Assembly: GCA_903864515.1 (NCBI GenBank)
Contig: CAIPFZ010000018.1
Span: forward strand, 32,906-96,905
Direction: 5' to 3'
Source of the DNA: an uncultured bacterium
GTDB lineage: Bacteria; Patescibacteriota; Minisyncoccia; Phycocordibacterales; CAIZLB01
Length of the DNA stretch: 64,000 nucleotides
Positions 39,985 to 48,227 of the stretch are shown here, piece after piece. A model generated the notes under the pieces. The model worked only from the letters and a program-made list of their open reading frames with translations. It was not told the origin of the DNA and did no database searches. The number at the start of each line of letters is the position of its first letter. The first letter of the stretch is position 1. The translations under genes and the position numbers were made by a program.

Positions 39985-41895
39985 ATGAGTAGATTAACAA
40001 TAGAAGGTAAGGTGGGGATTGCTGTAGTAGCGGTTCTCACAATAGCCTTCTCTATTTTTTTAACAAACAACGCTCAAGCACAAGCAAGTAGGACGGGTAG
40101 ACCAGATGTTGTAATACAAACAACAGTAGCAACATCAACTGATTTCTCTAAATCATCTGTATACATAACAGGAGCCTCAGGAAGAGACTACATCACTCCG
40201 TTTGCTGGATTTGGCGTCTCCATGCTTCCTGACTCCTGCTACGCATATAACAACATAAGTGCTGATATACAGAAGATAACATACGTATTAAGTACACAGA
40301 TAAAGGAAATGGTTGATCTGTATAGCTCTAACTCATGTAATACACAAACCACACTCTCTCCAACATGCACCAGCTACCTAGACTCAATAAATAACCTAAC
40401 TCTGACCTATGCAACATACCAAGTAGAGGGTCTAAAGCAAGCAAGTGAGAAGACAAGACTATGTAATACTGACAACACAAGAAAGACTGGAGTATCTCCA
40501 AGAACATACTATGGAATAGATGTTGTTGCGCTAACATATGCATCAGTAAGAGACGCATATGTAAACAAGAGTTATAGAAGTCATACTACACTTCTAAATA
40601 ATGTGAACAGTAACCTGACAAGCAAGATGAATGTTGCCATAAGGTCTGATAAGTTCACTGATAAAGTTACATCATCTTCAACACTACGTACTCTTGCATA
40701 TAACACATTCAAGAATCCATCACAGACACCTGAACCAAGATCAAGAGTACTCCCAGCTACACCAAGTACATCACTGAGTGTTCCAAATGCATTCCTATTC
40801 TTTGGACAAACAGATAATGTAACAAACAGGCAAATTGCTGCTATTCCATTTAATTCACTACAAGAATATGTAAATGCATACAACGCCAACAAGACAAGAT
40901 TTGCTGATATATACAACCCAATCAACAGAACACTAATTGACCAAGGTGAGAATGTACTCATGAATATTAACAGGAAGATTGAACTAAGACTTCCACCAAG
41001 AGAGGTACTACCAGAACCTGTTGCTGTTGCAACAACATCAACTGACCAAGTACTGCCTGCTACACAGAAGGCAAGCGTGATTAACTCTATTGGTAACTGG
41101 TTTGGTGGTATATGGAGCGCTATAGCTGACTTCTTTGGTTATATGTTCTGGGGGGAGAAGGCGGAGGCGGCACCTAGAGCTGGAAAGGATTCTCGTCTCC
41201 TTGTTGGTCCGAGTGGAAGTGGAGCAAGCGGAAGTGGGGAGAGTTTTGATGAGAAGATGTATAAACAGCTATGTCCCGCATTGCCTAATCCGGTGCCGAA
41301 GCAGAAGTTGGTGGCGGTGCCTAGTGATAATAAAGAAGAGGAGGAAGTATTCTTTAAAAATCTTCTTGTGAAGAGTCCCGGTATCAAGCAGGCAACAGAA
41401 TATGTTACAGGTGAACACTTTGGAACACCGACCCTTGGCGATGCAGAGATTGAACATATAATAAATAAAAGTTATTTCGATCACAACACATCTTCATTCA
41501 GTGGTCGTATTACCGGAAGTGAAACTCCACCTAAGAAGCCAGAGGACGTAAGGAAAGAAATTGAAGATAGGACTAAGGAGCCTTACACTTACGGTAGTGG
41601 TCCGATGGTAGTAGACCTATCAAAACCTACTAATCCATATAATTGTTTAAGAGATTTTGATACGCATGAAACTGTTGACTGGAGTCAATACTTTCACCCT
41701 ATGTCGTCTTCATTCTATGATTCACTTAAAATTACAGTGAGGGCTGTTGTTGCAGGAACCGAGCAAATAGCTACCGAGACATTTAGCACAAAGAAAACTA
41801 GGGAAGCTGAAGTTCTTAATAATTTTGAAAGATATGAAACTTTGGCTACTAATTTACAGGTTGAGTTCGTTAATCGTGCTAACAAGAGGAAGTAG
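39985..41895 (+). CDS. large exported protein of unknown function
   Basis: A 636-residue protein with an N-terminal signal segment (IAVVAVLTIAFSIFLTNNAQAQA, seen in parts as a basic head, hydrophobic core and AQA cleavage-like site). Residues about 35-350 are polar with five scattered cysteines. A second hydrophobic stretch near residue 375 (WFGGIWSAIADFFGYMFW) is followed by EKAEAAP. A Gly/Ser linker (GPSGSGASGSGES) then leads to a 240-residue C-terminal region. Base use changes at this junction: the first part is rich in ACA, CTA and AGA codons, the second is more G-rich. No family is recognised. ATG 39985 is chosen because earlier codons lie in the uppP terminator. Confidence 0.82.
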   Translation: MSRLTIEGKVGIAVVAVLTIAFSIFLTNNAQAQASRTGRPDVVIQTTVATSTDFSKSSVYITGASGRDYITPFAGFGVSMLPDSCYAYNNISADIQKITYVLSTQIKEMVDLYSSNSCNTQTTLSPTCTSYLDSINNLTLTYATYQVEGLKQASEKTRLCNTDNTRKTGVSPRTYYGIDVVALTYASVRDAYVNKSYRSHTTLLNNVNSNLTSKMNVAIRSDKFTDKVTSSSTLRTLAYNTFKNPSQTPEPRSRVLPATPSTSLSVPNAFLFFGQTDNVTNRQIAAIPFNSLQEYVNAYNANKTRFADIYNPINRTLIDQGENVLMNINRKIELRLPPREVLPEPVAVATTSTDQVLPATQKASVINSIGNWFGGIWSAIADFFGYMFWGEKAEAAPRAGKDSRLLVGPSGSGASGSGESFDEKMYKQLCPALPNPVPKQKLVAVPSDNKEEEEVFFKNLLVKSPGIKQATEYVTGEHFGTPTLGDAEIEHIINKSYFDHNTSSFSGRITGSETPPKKPEDVRKEIEDRTKEPYTYGSGPMVVDLSKPTNPYNCLRDFDTHETVDWSQYFHPMSSSFYDSLKITVRAVVAGTEQIATETFSTKKTREAEVLNNFERYETLATNLQVEFVNRANKRK

Positions 41896-41929
41896 GGGTA
41901 TTAAAAGTAGAAATATGTAAGGTATATTC

Positions 41930-41959
41930 AAAAAGCGGACACGAAAGTGTCCGCTTTTT
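41930..41959 (+). terminator. intrinsic terminator
   Basis: A 13 bp perfect stem (AAAAAGCGGACAC/GTGTCCGCTTTTT) with a GAAA tetraloop. Confidence 0.93.
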
Positions 41960-42042
41960 GTGTGTACCACTCTCATAAGCAACCCCATATACACACCTCG
42001 CCCATCAATCATTTAACCCAAAATTGTGCTATACTTAGCTCT

Positions 42043-42774
42043 ATGAATAAAGAAAACAATTTTCAAATATTTAAGTCTAGTTTTGTGATAGGTATTGCAA
42101 TACTTTTGTCAGCCATGGTTGGCGCATACTCTTTCTATAGCATAAAAGCCATGGATGATTCAGTTACCGTAACCGGCTCTGCTAGAAAGAGTGTAGTTTC
42201 AGATCAAGCAAAATGGTCAGTTAACTTTATGAGACCGGTTACCCTTGATACAGTAAAGGATGGATATACTAAAATGGATAGTGACTTAAAAATAGTTACT
42301 GCATTCTTTATAAAAAATGGATTTACAGAAGCTGATTTGAAGATAACACCGGTTCTAATGAATGAAGTGTATGAAAATAATCCAAATTCTTCAGTTAAGA
42401 AATATAATTTGATTCAAACAATTAGCGTATCATCAGGTGATGTTAAGAAAATTGATTTAATGTCAAAGGGGGTAAGAGATTTGGTTTTGAGCGGAGTGGT
42501 TATTTCTCCTCAAAATCCTGAATATTATTTCTCAGGTCTACAAGATATAAAGGTTAGTTTATTACCTGAAGCATTAAAGGATGCAAAAGCAAGAGCAGAT
42601 GCAATTGTTAAGCTCGCTGGAAGCTCTGTTGGAAAAATAAAATCAGCTGGTGCTGGTGTGGTTCAAGTTATGTCTTCAGGAACTAATGATGTCTCTGACT
42701 ATGGATCATATGACACTTCAACAATAGAGAAGGATGTGATGGTTACAGTTAAAGCATCGTTTCAAATTAAATAA
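42043..42774 (+). CDS. SIMPL domain (DUF541) protein
   Basis: A 243-residue protein with a single N-terminal membrane segment (FVIGIAILLSAMVGAYSFYS) and a SIMPL domain outside: VTVTGSARKSVVSDQAKWSV at the start and EALKDAKARADAIVKLAGSSVGKI in the typical helix. The role of the family is poorly known; members are surface or periplasmic and form oligomers. ATG 42043 lies 7 nt after TATACT (42030-42035). A second SIMPL protein is encoded after folD. Confidence 0.88.
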   Translation: MNKENNFQIFKSSFVIGIAILLSAMVGAYSFYSIKAMDDSVTVTGSARKSVVSDQAKWSVNFMRPVTLDTVKDGYTKMDSDLKIVTAFFIKNGFTEADLKITPVLMNEVYENNPNSSVKKYNLIQTISVSSGDVKKIDLMSKGVRDLVLSGVVISPQNPEYYFSGLQDIKVSLLPEALKDAKARADAIVKLAGSSVGKIKSAGAGVVQVMSSGTNDVSDYGSYDTSTIEKDVMVTVKASFQIK

Positions 42775-42788
42775 ATTTCAAATAAAAG

Positions 42789-43736
42789 ATGATTCTACTT
42801 CGAGGAACTGATATAAGAGATGGTAAAAGAGAAAACTTACGCTCTAGAATTAATGACATAAAAGAAAAAGAGGGGGATAAGTTTATTCCTCCAACTCTAG
42901 TAATATTTCAAATTGGGGACAATGCGTCTTCTACTGTTTATATTGGGCAAAAGAAAAAGTTTGCAGAATATGTTGGCGCTTTGGTTTTGCACATTAATCT
43001 TCCTGAGTATGTAAGTGAATCTGATTTAATTGCAGAAATAAATAATTATAATATGGACGATTCAGTTCATGGAATAATTGTTCAATTACCACTACCAAGA
43101 CATTTATCAGTTCACAATATCACAAATGCTATTGATTATAGAAAAGATGTTGATGGATTGAGTAGTACTAGTCTTGGTCTTCTTGTTCAGAGGAATTTTA
43201 AATTAGATAATGATGTAATTAAAGGAGGTGAGAGTATGGATAAGTTTAAAAACCTAGATTTTAAAGGCTTTATTCCAGCTACAGCTAAGGGGGTAATCAC
43301 TTTACTCGATGAGTATGGTATTGAGGTTGAGGGTAAATCGGTTTGTGTGATTGGACGTTCTGTTCTTGTTGGTAAACCAATCTCACTTGTTATGCTTGCA
43401 AAAAATGCAACTGTAACAATCTGTCACTCCAGAACCGCTAATTTAAATGAGATTACTAAACGATCAGATATTTTAATATCAGCAATTGGAAAGCCTGGAT
43501 TTATCGATAAAACTTTTGTTAGAGAAAATCAAATTTTAATTGATATTGGTATTACATCTGTTGATGTAAAAACTGGAGAAGGAGAAAATGTTAGAAAAGT
43601 TTGTGGTGATTTTGATTTTGAAAAAATAAAAGATGCTGTTGAAGCGATAACTCCAGTTCCAGGTGGAGTTGGTCCGCTCACTGTTGTATCTCTTTTTGAA
43701 AATTTATTTGAATCTTTTCACAATTCTCTGCTATAA
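42789..43736 (+). CDS. folD: methylenetetrahydrofolate dehydrogenase/cyclohydrolase FolD
   Basis: A 315-residue bifunctional one-carbon enzyme. The substrate lysine lies in STVYIGQKKKFAEYVG. GIIVQLPLPRHL, the Asp of DYRKDVDGLS, the cofactor loop VIGRSVLVGKPIS and ITPVPGGVGPLT are all present. An extra polar loop of about 20 residues (KLDNDVIKGGESMDKFK) precedes FIPATAKG. It makes 10-formyl-THF available for purines and initiator tRNA. It begins 14 nt after the SIMPL gene. The promoter of the next gene lies inside its last codons. Confidence 0.94.
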   Translation: MILLRGTDIRDGKRENLRSRINDIKEKEGDKFIPPTLVIFQIGDNASSTVYIGQKKKFAEYVGALVLHINLPEYVSESDLIAEINNYNMDDSVHGIIVQLPLPRHLSVHNITNAIDYRKDVDGLSSTSLGLLVQRNFKLDNDVIKGGESMDKFKNLDFKGFIPATAKGVITLLDEYGIEVEGKSVCVIGRSVLVGKPISLVMLAKNATVTICHSRTANLNEITKRSDILISAIGKPGFIDKTFVRENQILIDIGITSVDVKTGEGENVRKVCGDFDFEKIKDAVEAITPVPGGVGPLTVVSLFENLFESFHNSLL

Positions 43737-43737
43737 T
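43708..43737 (+). promoter_or_regulatory. promoter inside the end of folD
   Basis: TTGAAT at 43708-43713 and TATAAT at 43732-43737 are 18 nt apart, and ATG 43744 follows after 6 nt. The -10 box overlaps the folD stop codon. Confidence 0.75.
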
Positions 43738-43743
43738 GTATTT

Positions 43744-44733
43744 ATGGCAATCAAAAAAGATATTACAAAAACTAATGAGTCCACAAAAATTCTAGAACTA
43801 AATTCATTATTAAAAATTGTTTCAATTTTATTCATATTATCATTAACGGTTTTGACGGTTTATTATATTTCAGGAGAGAAGAGGGGTAAAATGGCGGATC
43901 AAAATTTAATTGTTGTTTCTGGTCATGGAGAAATGAATGTTAAACCAGATACTACAAAGTTCACAATTTCTGTAACTGAGTCAGGTAGAGATGTTAAATC
44001 ATCTCAGGAAGCAACAACAAATAAAATAAATGCTGCTATTGTTATTTTAAAACAAAATGGAGTGTTGGATAAAAATATTAAAACATTAAATTTTAATACT
44101 TATCCAAAATATAGTTCCAAGACATCTGCTTGCGCTACAGAGCCTGTAGTTATTAAAAATAAGGCAACATCAGTTTCCAATACTAAGGGGGCGGCGACAT
44201 CAACTGCAGTTAAGTCTGCAGCACCTGTTGCTGCAACAAAGGTTGCGGGTGGTAAGGCGGGCGTTACTATTGCACCAGTTCTGTCTTCAGTTACGAATCC
44301 ATCACCTTGTGTAGAAAGAACATCAGAGATTGTTGGGTATGAGACAACCCAATCTATTGAAGTAAAAATTACAGACATAAGTAGGAATCCAGATTTGGCA
44401 GGCGTAGTTGTTTCTGCAGTAGGGAAGGTTGGTGTTCAAACAAGTGAGGTGACAAATTTTGTGGATAATCTAGACAAGACAAAGCAAATTGTAAGAGATC
44501 AAGCTATACAAAAGGCGAGAGTTCAAGCAGAAGATATAGCAAGGTCCTTGGGGGTTAAACTTGGTAAGGTAACATCTTTTTCTGAAAATTCTAATGGAGG
44601 ATATCCATATCCTATGATGATGAGTTCTAAAATGGCTGAAATGGCTGAAACAGCTGATTCAGCAGTCGCTAACTTGCCAGTTGGAGAAAATAAGATAACA
44701 TCTGATGTTAATGTGACTTATAGTATAAGATAG
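43744..44733 (+). CDS. SIMPL domain (DUF541) protein with low-complexity insert
   Basis: A 329-residue protein. A membrane segment at about residues 24-44 precedes a SIMPL domain that starts LIVVSGHGEMNVKPDTTKFT and ends with KARVQAEDIARSLGVKLGKV and a YSIR C-terminus. Residues about 135-190 are an Ala/Thr/Ser/Val-rich insert in the middle of the domain, flanked by two cysteines (SACATEP and SPCVER) that could form a disulfide closing the loop. ATG 43744 is supported by the promoter; an in-frame start at 43663 lies within folD. Confidence 0.87.
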   Translation: MAIKKDITKTNESTKILELNSLLKIVSILFILSLTVLTVYYISGEKRGKMADQNLIVVSGHGEMNVKPDTTKFTISVTESGRDVKSSQEATTNKINAAIVILKQNGVLDKNIKTLNFNTYPKYSSKTSACATEPVVIKNKATSVSNTKGAATSTAVKSAAPVAATKVAGGKAGVTIAPVLSSVTNPSPCVERTSEIVGYETTQSIEVKITDISRNPDLAGVVVSAVGKVGVQTSEVTNFVDNLDKTKQIVRDQAIQKARVQAEDIARSLGVKLGKVTSFSENSNGGYPYPMMMSSKMAEMAETADSAVANLPVGENKITSDVNVTYSIR

Positions 44734-44767
44734 TCCTTATTCGGATTTAGGGGGACGATAGTGTGTT

Positions 44768-44796
44768 AAAAAGAGGCCTTGAAGAGGTCTCTTTTT
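44768..44796 (+). terminator. intrinsic terminator
   Basis: A 12 bp stem (AAAAAGAGGCCT/AGGTCTCTTTTT, one G-T pair) with a 5 nt loop. Confidence 0.85.
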
Positions 44797-44864
44797 GTTG
44801 AATTTGTGGATATATCTGCTTTTATCCGCATAGCGCCTCTTTTTGTGTCAAAATAGCCAGAATG

Positions 44865-44893
44865 TTGACATTTAACCCTTTTGGCTATATACT
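44865..44893 (+). promoter_or_regulatory. secE-nusG-rplK promoter
   Basis: TTGACA at 44865-44870 and TATACT at 44888-44893 have a 17 nt spacer, among the best promoters in the window. The predicted leader of about 53 nt carries a hairpin (44919-44924/44929-44934, GAAA loop) followed by TTTTAAAA. Confidence 0.85.
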
Positions 44894-44952
44894 TCTAAAC
44901 GTTAAAATAACATCTAGAGCGCCCGAAAGGGTGTTTTAAAATACCAAAATAT

Positions 44953-45141
44953 ATGTCAATAAAACAATATATAAGTGATACAAAATCAGAAATGAAGCAT
45001 GTTAGTTGGCCAACAAGAAAGCAGACTATTGTTTACACAACACTAGTTATTGTTGTCTCACTTATCGTGGCTTTATATGTTTCTGGTCTTGATACCGTCT
45101 TTACAAGCTTGTTCAAAAGCCTTGTATTACGTTCATTTTAA
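44953..45141 (+). CDS. secE: preprotein translocase subunit SecE
   Basis: A 62-residue single-span membrane protein. SDTKSEMKHVSWPTRKQT is the conserved amphipathic helix with the WPTR motif, followed by the membrane segment IVYTTLVIVVSLIVALYVSG. SecE clamps SecY in the translocon. It begins the secE-nusG-rplK cluster, the usual bacterial order. Confidence 0.95.
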   Translation: MSIKQYISDTKSEMKHVSWPTRKQTIVYTTLVIVVSLIVALYVSGLDTVFTSLFKSLVLRSF

Positions 45142-45161
45142 AAGTTAATTTTTAAATAACA

Positions 45162-45704
45162 ATGTCAAAACAAGAACAAGGAGAGAGGAATTGGTATGCA
45201 ATTCACACATACGCTGGATATGAAAACGCTGTTATGAGAAATCTTAAGCAGCGTATTGAGTCATTGTGTATGGATGATCGTATATTCAATGTAATCGTAC
45301 CTACAGAAAAGAAGATCAAGATAAAGGGTAGTAAGAGAATTGAAGAGGATGAGAAAATATACCCAGGATATATCTTGGTGGATATGATCGTAAATGATGA
45401 TACATGGTATATGGTGAGAAACACACCAAGAGTTACAGGTTTTGTTGGTTCTGGTACAACCCCAGTTCCTCTTGATAAGAAAGAGGTTGAGGAGTTGTTT
45501 AGAAGAATGTCTAATGACAACATTAAACACACTATTAATCTTGCTATAGGAGACCTTGTTAAGGTGGCTGACGGTCCATTTAAGGACTTAGAAGGCAAGG
45601 TGTCAGAGGTTGATACAGATAGAGGAAAGGTTAGAGTCCTTGTATCAATGTTCGGTCGTGAGACACCTGTTGAGCTAGACTTCTTGCAAGTTAAGTCAAT
45701 ATAG
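45162..45704 (+). CDS. nusG: transcription antitermination factor NusG
   Basis: A 180-residue protein. The NGN domain begins WYAIHTYAGYENAVMRNLKQ and has YPGYILVDM and VRNTPRVTGFVG, which bind RNA polymerase. The C-terminal KOW domain is GDLVKVADGPFKDLEGKVSE. It couples transcription with Rho or the ribosome. It lies 20 nt after secE. Confidence 0.96.
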   Translation: MSKQEQGERNWYAIHTYAGYENAVMRNLKQRIESLCMDDRIFNVIVPTEKKIKIKGSKRIEEDEKIYPGYILVDMIVNDDTWYMVRNTPRVTGFVGSGTTPVPLDKKEVEELFRRMSNDNIKHTINLAIGDLVKVADGPFKDLEGKVSEVDTDRGKVRVLVSMFGRETPVELDFLQVKSI

Positions 45705-45721
45705 GGTATTTTATAAGAACT

Positions 45722-45761
45722 TGGCCAGATACGCCTGCGCTTCTCTCGCGGATTGTGGCCA
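45722..45761 (+). other. structured intergenic element between nusG and rplK
   Basis: TGGCCA at 45722-45727 pairs with TGGCCA at 45756-45761, enclosing a second 5 bp stem (45735-45739/45747-45751). No T-run follows, so it is not a plain terminator. It could be a processing site or a regulatory site for the L11 gene. Confidence 0.45.
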
Positions 45762-45790
45762 TAAATAAAGACAATAATTAAATAATATTT

Positions 45791-46216
45791 ATGGCAAAAA
45801 AAATAATAAAATCATTAAAATTACAAATTCCTGCTGGAAAGGCAAATCCTGCTCCACCGGTAGGTCCTGCACTTGGTCAGGCTGGTGTTAACATTGGAGA
45901 ATTCGTAAAGAGATTCAATGATGCAACAGCTTCTATGGCAGGGGATATTGTACCTGTAGTTATCTCAGTTTTTGAGGATAGAACTTTTGACTTTGTTCTA
46001 AAGACTCCTCCAGCAGCTTCTCTTGTTTTGAAGGCAATCGGGGTTGAGAAAGGATCAAGTCACCCAAACACAAAGAAGGTTGGAAAGATCACAAAAGCTC
46101 AAGTTAAGGCAATTGCTGAGAGAAAGATGCCTGATCTAAACTCAAAAGATATAGAGGGGGCAATGAAGATGGTTGAAGGAACATGTGCATCTCTTGGAAT
46201 TGACGTTATAGCTTAA
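45791..46216 (+). CDS. rplK: 50S ribosomal protein uL11
   Basis: A 141-residue protein with the family start [35 protein letters not shown], and the rRNA-binding end [21 protein letters not shown]11 forms the GTPase stalk base. In most bacteria rplA (L1) follows at once; here a terminator and argS follow instead. Confidence 0.96.
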   Translation: MAKKIIKSLKLQIPAGKANPAPPVGPALGQAGVNIGEFVKRFNDATASMAGDIVPVVISVFEDRTFDFVLKTPPAASLVLKAIGVEKGSSHPNTKKVGKITKAQVKAIAERKMPDLNSKDIEGAMKMVEGTCASLGIDVIA

Positions 46217-46265
46217 TCTACGCTATCAAATAAAATAGATTAGAAATAATAAATTTTAACAAAAT

Positions 46266-46292
46266 CCTCATGGAAAAACCGTGAGGCTTTTT
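46266..46292 (+). terminator. intrinsic terminator after rplK
   Basis: An 8 bp stem (CCTCATGG/CCGTGAGG, one G-T pair) with an A-rich loop and CTTTTTG tail. Confidence 0.85.
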
Positions 46293-46294
46293 GT

Positions 46295-46322
46295 TTGTCA
46301 TTATTTTATTGCATGCTAATAT
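46295..46322 (+). promoter_or_regulatory. argS promoter
   Basis: TTGTCA at 46295-46300 and TAATAT at 46317-46322 are 16 nt apart. ATG 46330 follows after 7 nt, which indicates a leaderless mRNA. Confidence 0.7.
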
Positions 46323-46329
46323 AACAAAC

Positions 46330-48120
46330 ATGAACAAAGTCATTACTGATGCAATATTTAAGGTTGTTGGAGATGAAAATTCCGCAAGCTTTTTGATGGG
46401 TAAAAATCTATTGGATAGACCTGGAGACTTGTCACACGGTGATTACTCAACAAATGTTGCAATGATTTTAGCACCAAAACTTGGCGTTAAACCTATTGAA
46501 TTAGCAAATCAAATTATGCAAAAACTTCAGGCGTCTATTGCAGAAGGTGTTTTGACCGGAATTGAGAAAGTTGAAGTTGCGGGTCCTGGATTTATTAATT
46601 TTTACCTTTCTCAATCTACGTCATTAGAGTTGATAAAAGAGATATTAAGTGAGGATAAGGGTGGAGATAATTATGGAAAAACAAACCTACATGGTGGAAA
46701 GAAGATGATTTATGAATATACAGATCCAAATCCATTTAAGCAATTTCATATTGGGCACCTTATGTCGAATGCAATAGGTGAATCCCTAGCAAGACTTGGT
46801 GAGTGGTCTGGGGGAGATGTTAAAAGATATTGTTATCAAGGGGATGTTGGTAGGCATGTTGCTTTTACATTCTATGGTTTTGATTTGCTGAAAAAAGAAG
46901 AGGGAATAGAATGGCCTAGTGAAAATCTGTCACTCAGTGAAAAGGTGGCATTTCTTGGTAAGATATACGCTAAGGGTGCAACTCATTTTAAAGATCACGA
47001 GGAAGATGAATCTATTGTGCAAGAAATAAATAAGAAGATTTATAACAAATCTGATAATGAGCTGAACGCATTGTATGACTTGGGAAAGAAATGGAGCATG
47101 GATCACTTTGAGGAAATTTATAAAATGCTTGGAACAAAATTTAATGAATATTTCTTTGAGAGCGATAGTTCTGTTGTTGGTTTGGAAGAGGTTAAAAAAG
47201 GATTAAAGAGTGGAATATTTGAAGAAAGTGAGGGCGCTGTAATATTCAAAGGGGAAAATTATGGATTAAATACTCGTGTATTTATTAATAAATTTGGATT
47301 ACCTACATATGAAGCAAAGGAAGTTGGCCTTGCGTTACTTAAATACAATAAAGATCCATATGAAGTTTCTTTTACAATTACAGCTAATGAGCAAGATAAT
47401 GTATTAGCAGTCTCATATAAAGCTATTGAGCAAATATATCCTGAAATTGCAAAGAAGAATGTTCACCTTTCACATGGAATGTTAAAACTTACCACAGGGA
47501 AGATGTCTTCAAGAACTGGCGATGTTATTACAGGTGAATCAATGTTACATGATATGACTGAGATGGCTCTTTCTAAAATGGAGGAGCGAGAGATACCTGA
47601 AGAGGAGAGAAAGGAAATTGCACAGCAAATTGCTGTATCTGCAATTAAGTACACAATACTTAGACAAACAATTGGAAAAGATATAATATTTGACCCACAA
47701 AAATCTCTATCATTTGAAGGTGATTCTGGTCCTTATTTGCAATACTCATGTGTGCGTGCAAAATCTGTGTTAAATAAGGCAAAAAATAATGGTATTGAAA
47801 TTGATCTAGACAAGATTGAAATAGAAAATCTTAAGGATTTTAAAATATGCCAATTAGGTTGGGCTGGTGGAAAGCTAGAGAAAATGTTAGTCAGATTTCC
47901 TGAGGTATTAATAAGATCTGAGGTAGAACGTGCTCCACATTATGTGAGTCAGTACCTATTGGATGTTGCGTCTGAATTTAACTCTTTTTATGCCAATACA
48001 CAGATTGTTGTAGAAGGGGATTTCCTAACTCCTTATAAAGTTGGATTAACAAAGGCGACACTTATTGTCTTAACGAATGGATTGAACGTTCTGGGTATAG
48101 AGGTGCCAAGTAGGATGTAG
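46330..48120 (+). CDS. argS: arginyl-tRNA synthetase
   Basis: A 596-residue class I synthetase. The N-terminal additional domain contains LSHGDYSTNVAMILAPKLG. The HIGH motif is PNPFKQFHIGHLMSNAIGE. The KMSKS-equivalent is GKMSSRTGD. The C-terminal DALR anticodon-binding domain ends with LNVLGIEVPSRM. A longer in-frame start at 46291 would fall in the terminator and -35 box, so ATG 46330 is used. Two tRNA-Arg species (GCG, TCT) are encoded in the same window. Confidence 0.95.
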   Translation: MNKVITDAIFKVVGDENSASFLMGKNLLDRPGDLSHGDYSTNVAMILAPKLGVKPIELANQIMQKLQASIAEGVLTGIEKVEVAGPGFINFYLSQSTSLELIKEILSEDKGGDNYGKTNLHGGKKMIYEYTDPNPFKQFHIGHLMSNAIGESLARLGEWSGGDVKRYCYQGDVGRHVAFTFYGFDLLKKEEGIEWPSENLSLSEKVAFLGKIYAKGATHFKDHEEDESIVQEINKKIYNKSDNELNALYDLGKKWSMDHFEEIYKMLGTKFNEYFFESDSSVVGLEEVKKGLKSGIFEESEGAVIFKGENYGLNTRVFINKFGLPTYEAKEVGLALLKYNKDPYEVSFTITANEQDNVLAVSYKAIEQIYPEIAKKNVHLSHGMLKLTTGKMSSRTGDVITGESMLHDMTEMALSKMEEREIPEEERKEIAQQIAVSAIKYTILRQTIGKDIIFDPQKSLSFEGDSGPYLQYSCVRAKSVLNKAKNNGIEIDLDKIEIENLKDFKICQLGWAGGKLEKMLVRFPEVLIRSEVERAPHYVSQYLLDVASEFNSFYANTQIVVEGDFLTPYKVGLTKATLIVLTNGLNVLGIEVPSRM

Positions 48121-48227
48121 GTTTGTATGTGTTTTAGGGATATGTGAAAGCTATCATCAAACCTGATTTATGCTTATAATATATATGTATAGTTTTTATT
48201 ATACTTTATTAATTATCAAATTATAAA

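Noticed and set aside
46291..46329. Upstream extension of argS
   Set aside because: The extra codons are part of the rplK terminator tail and the argS -35 box.
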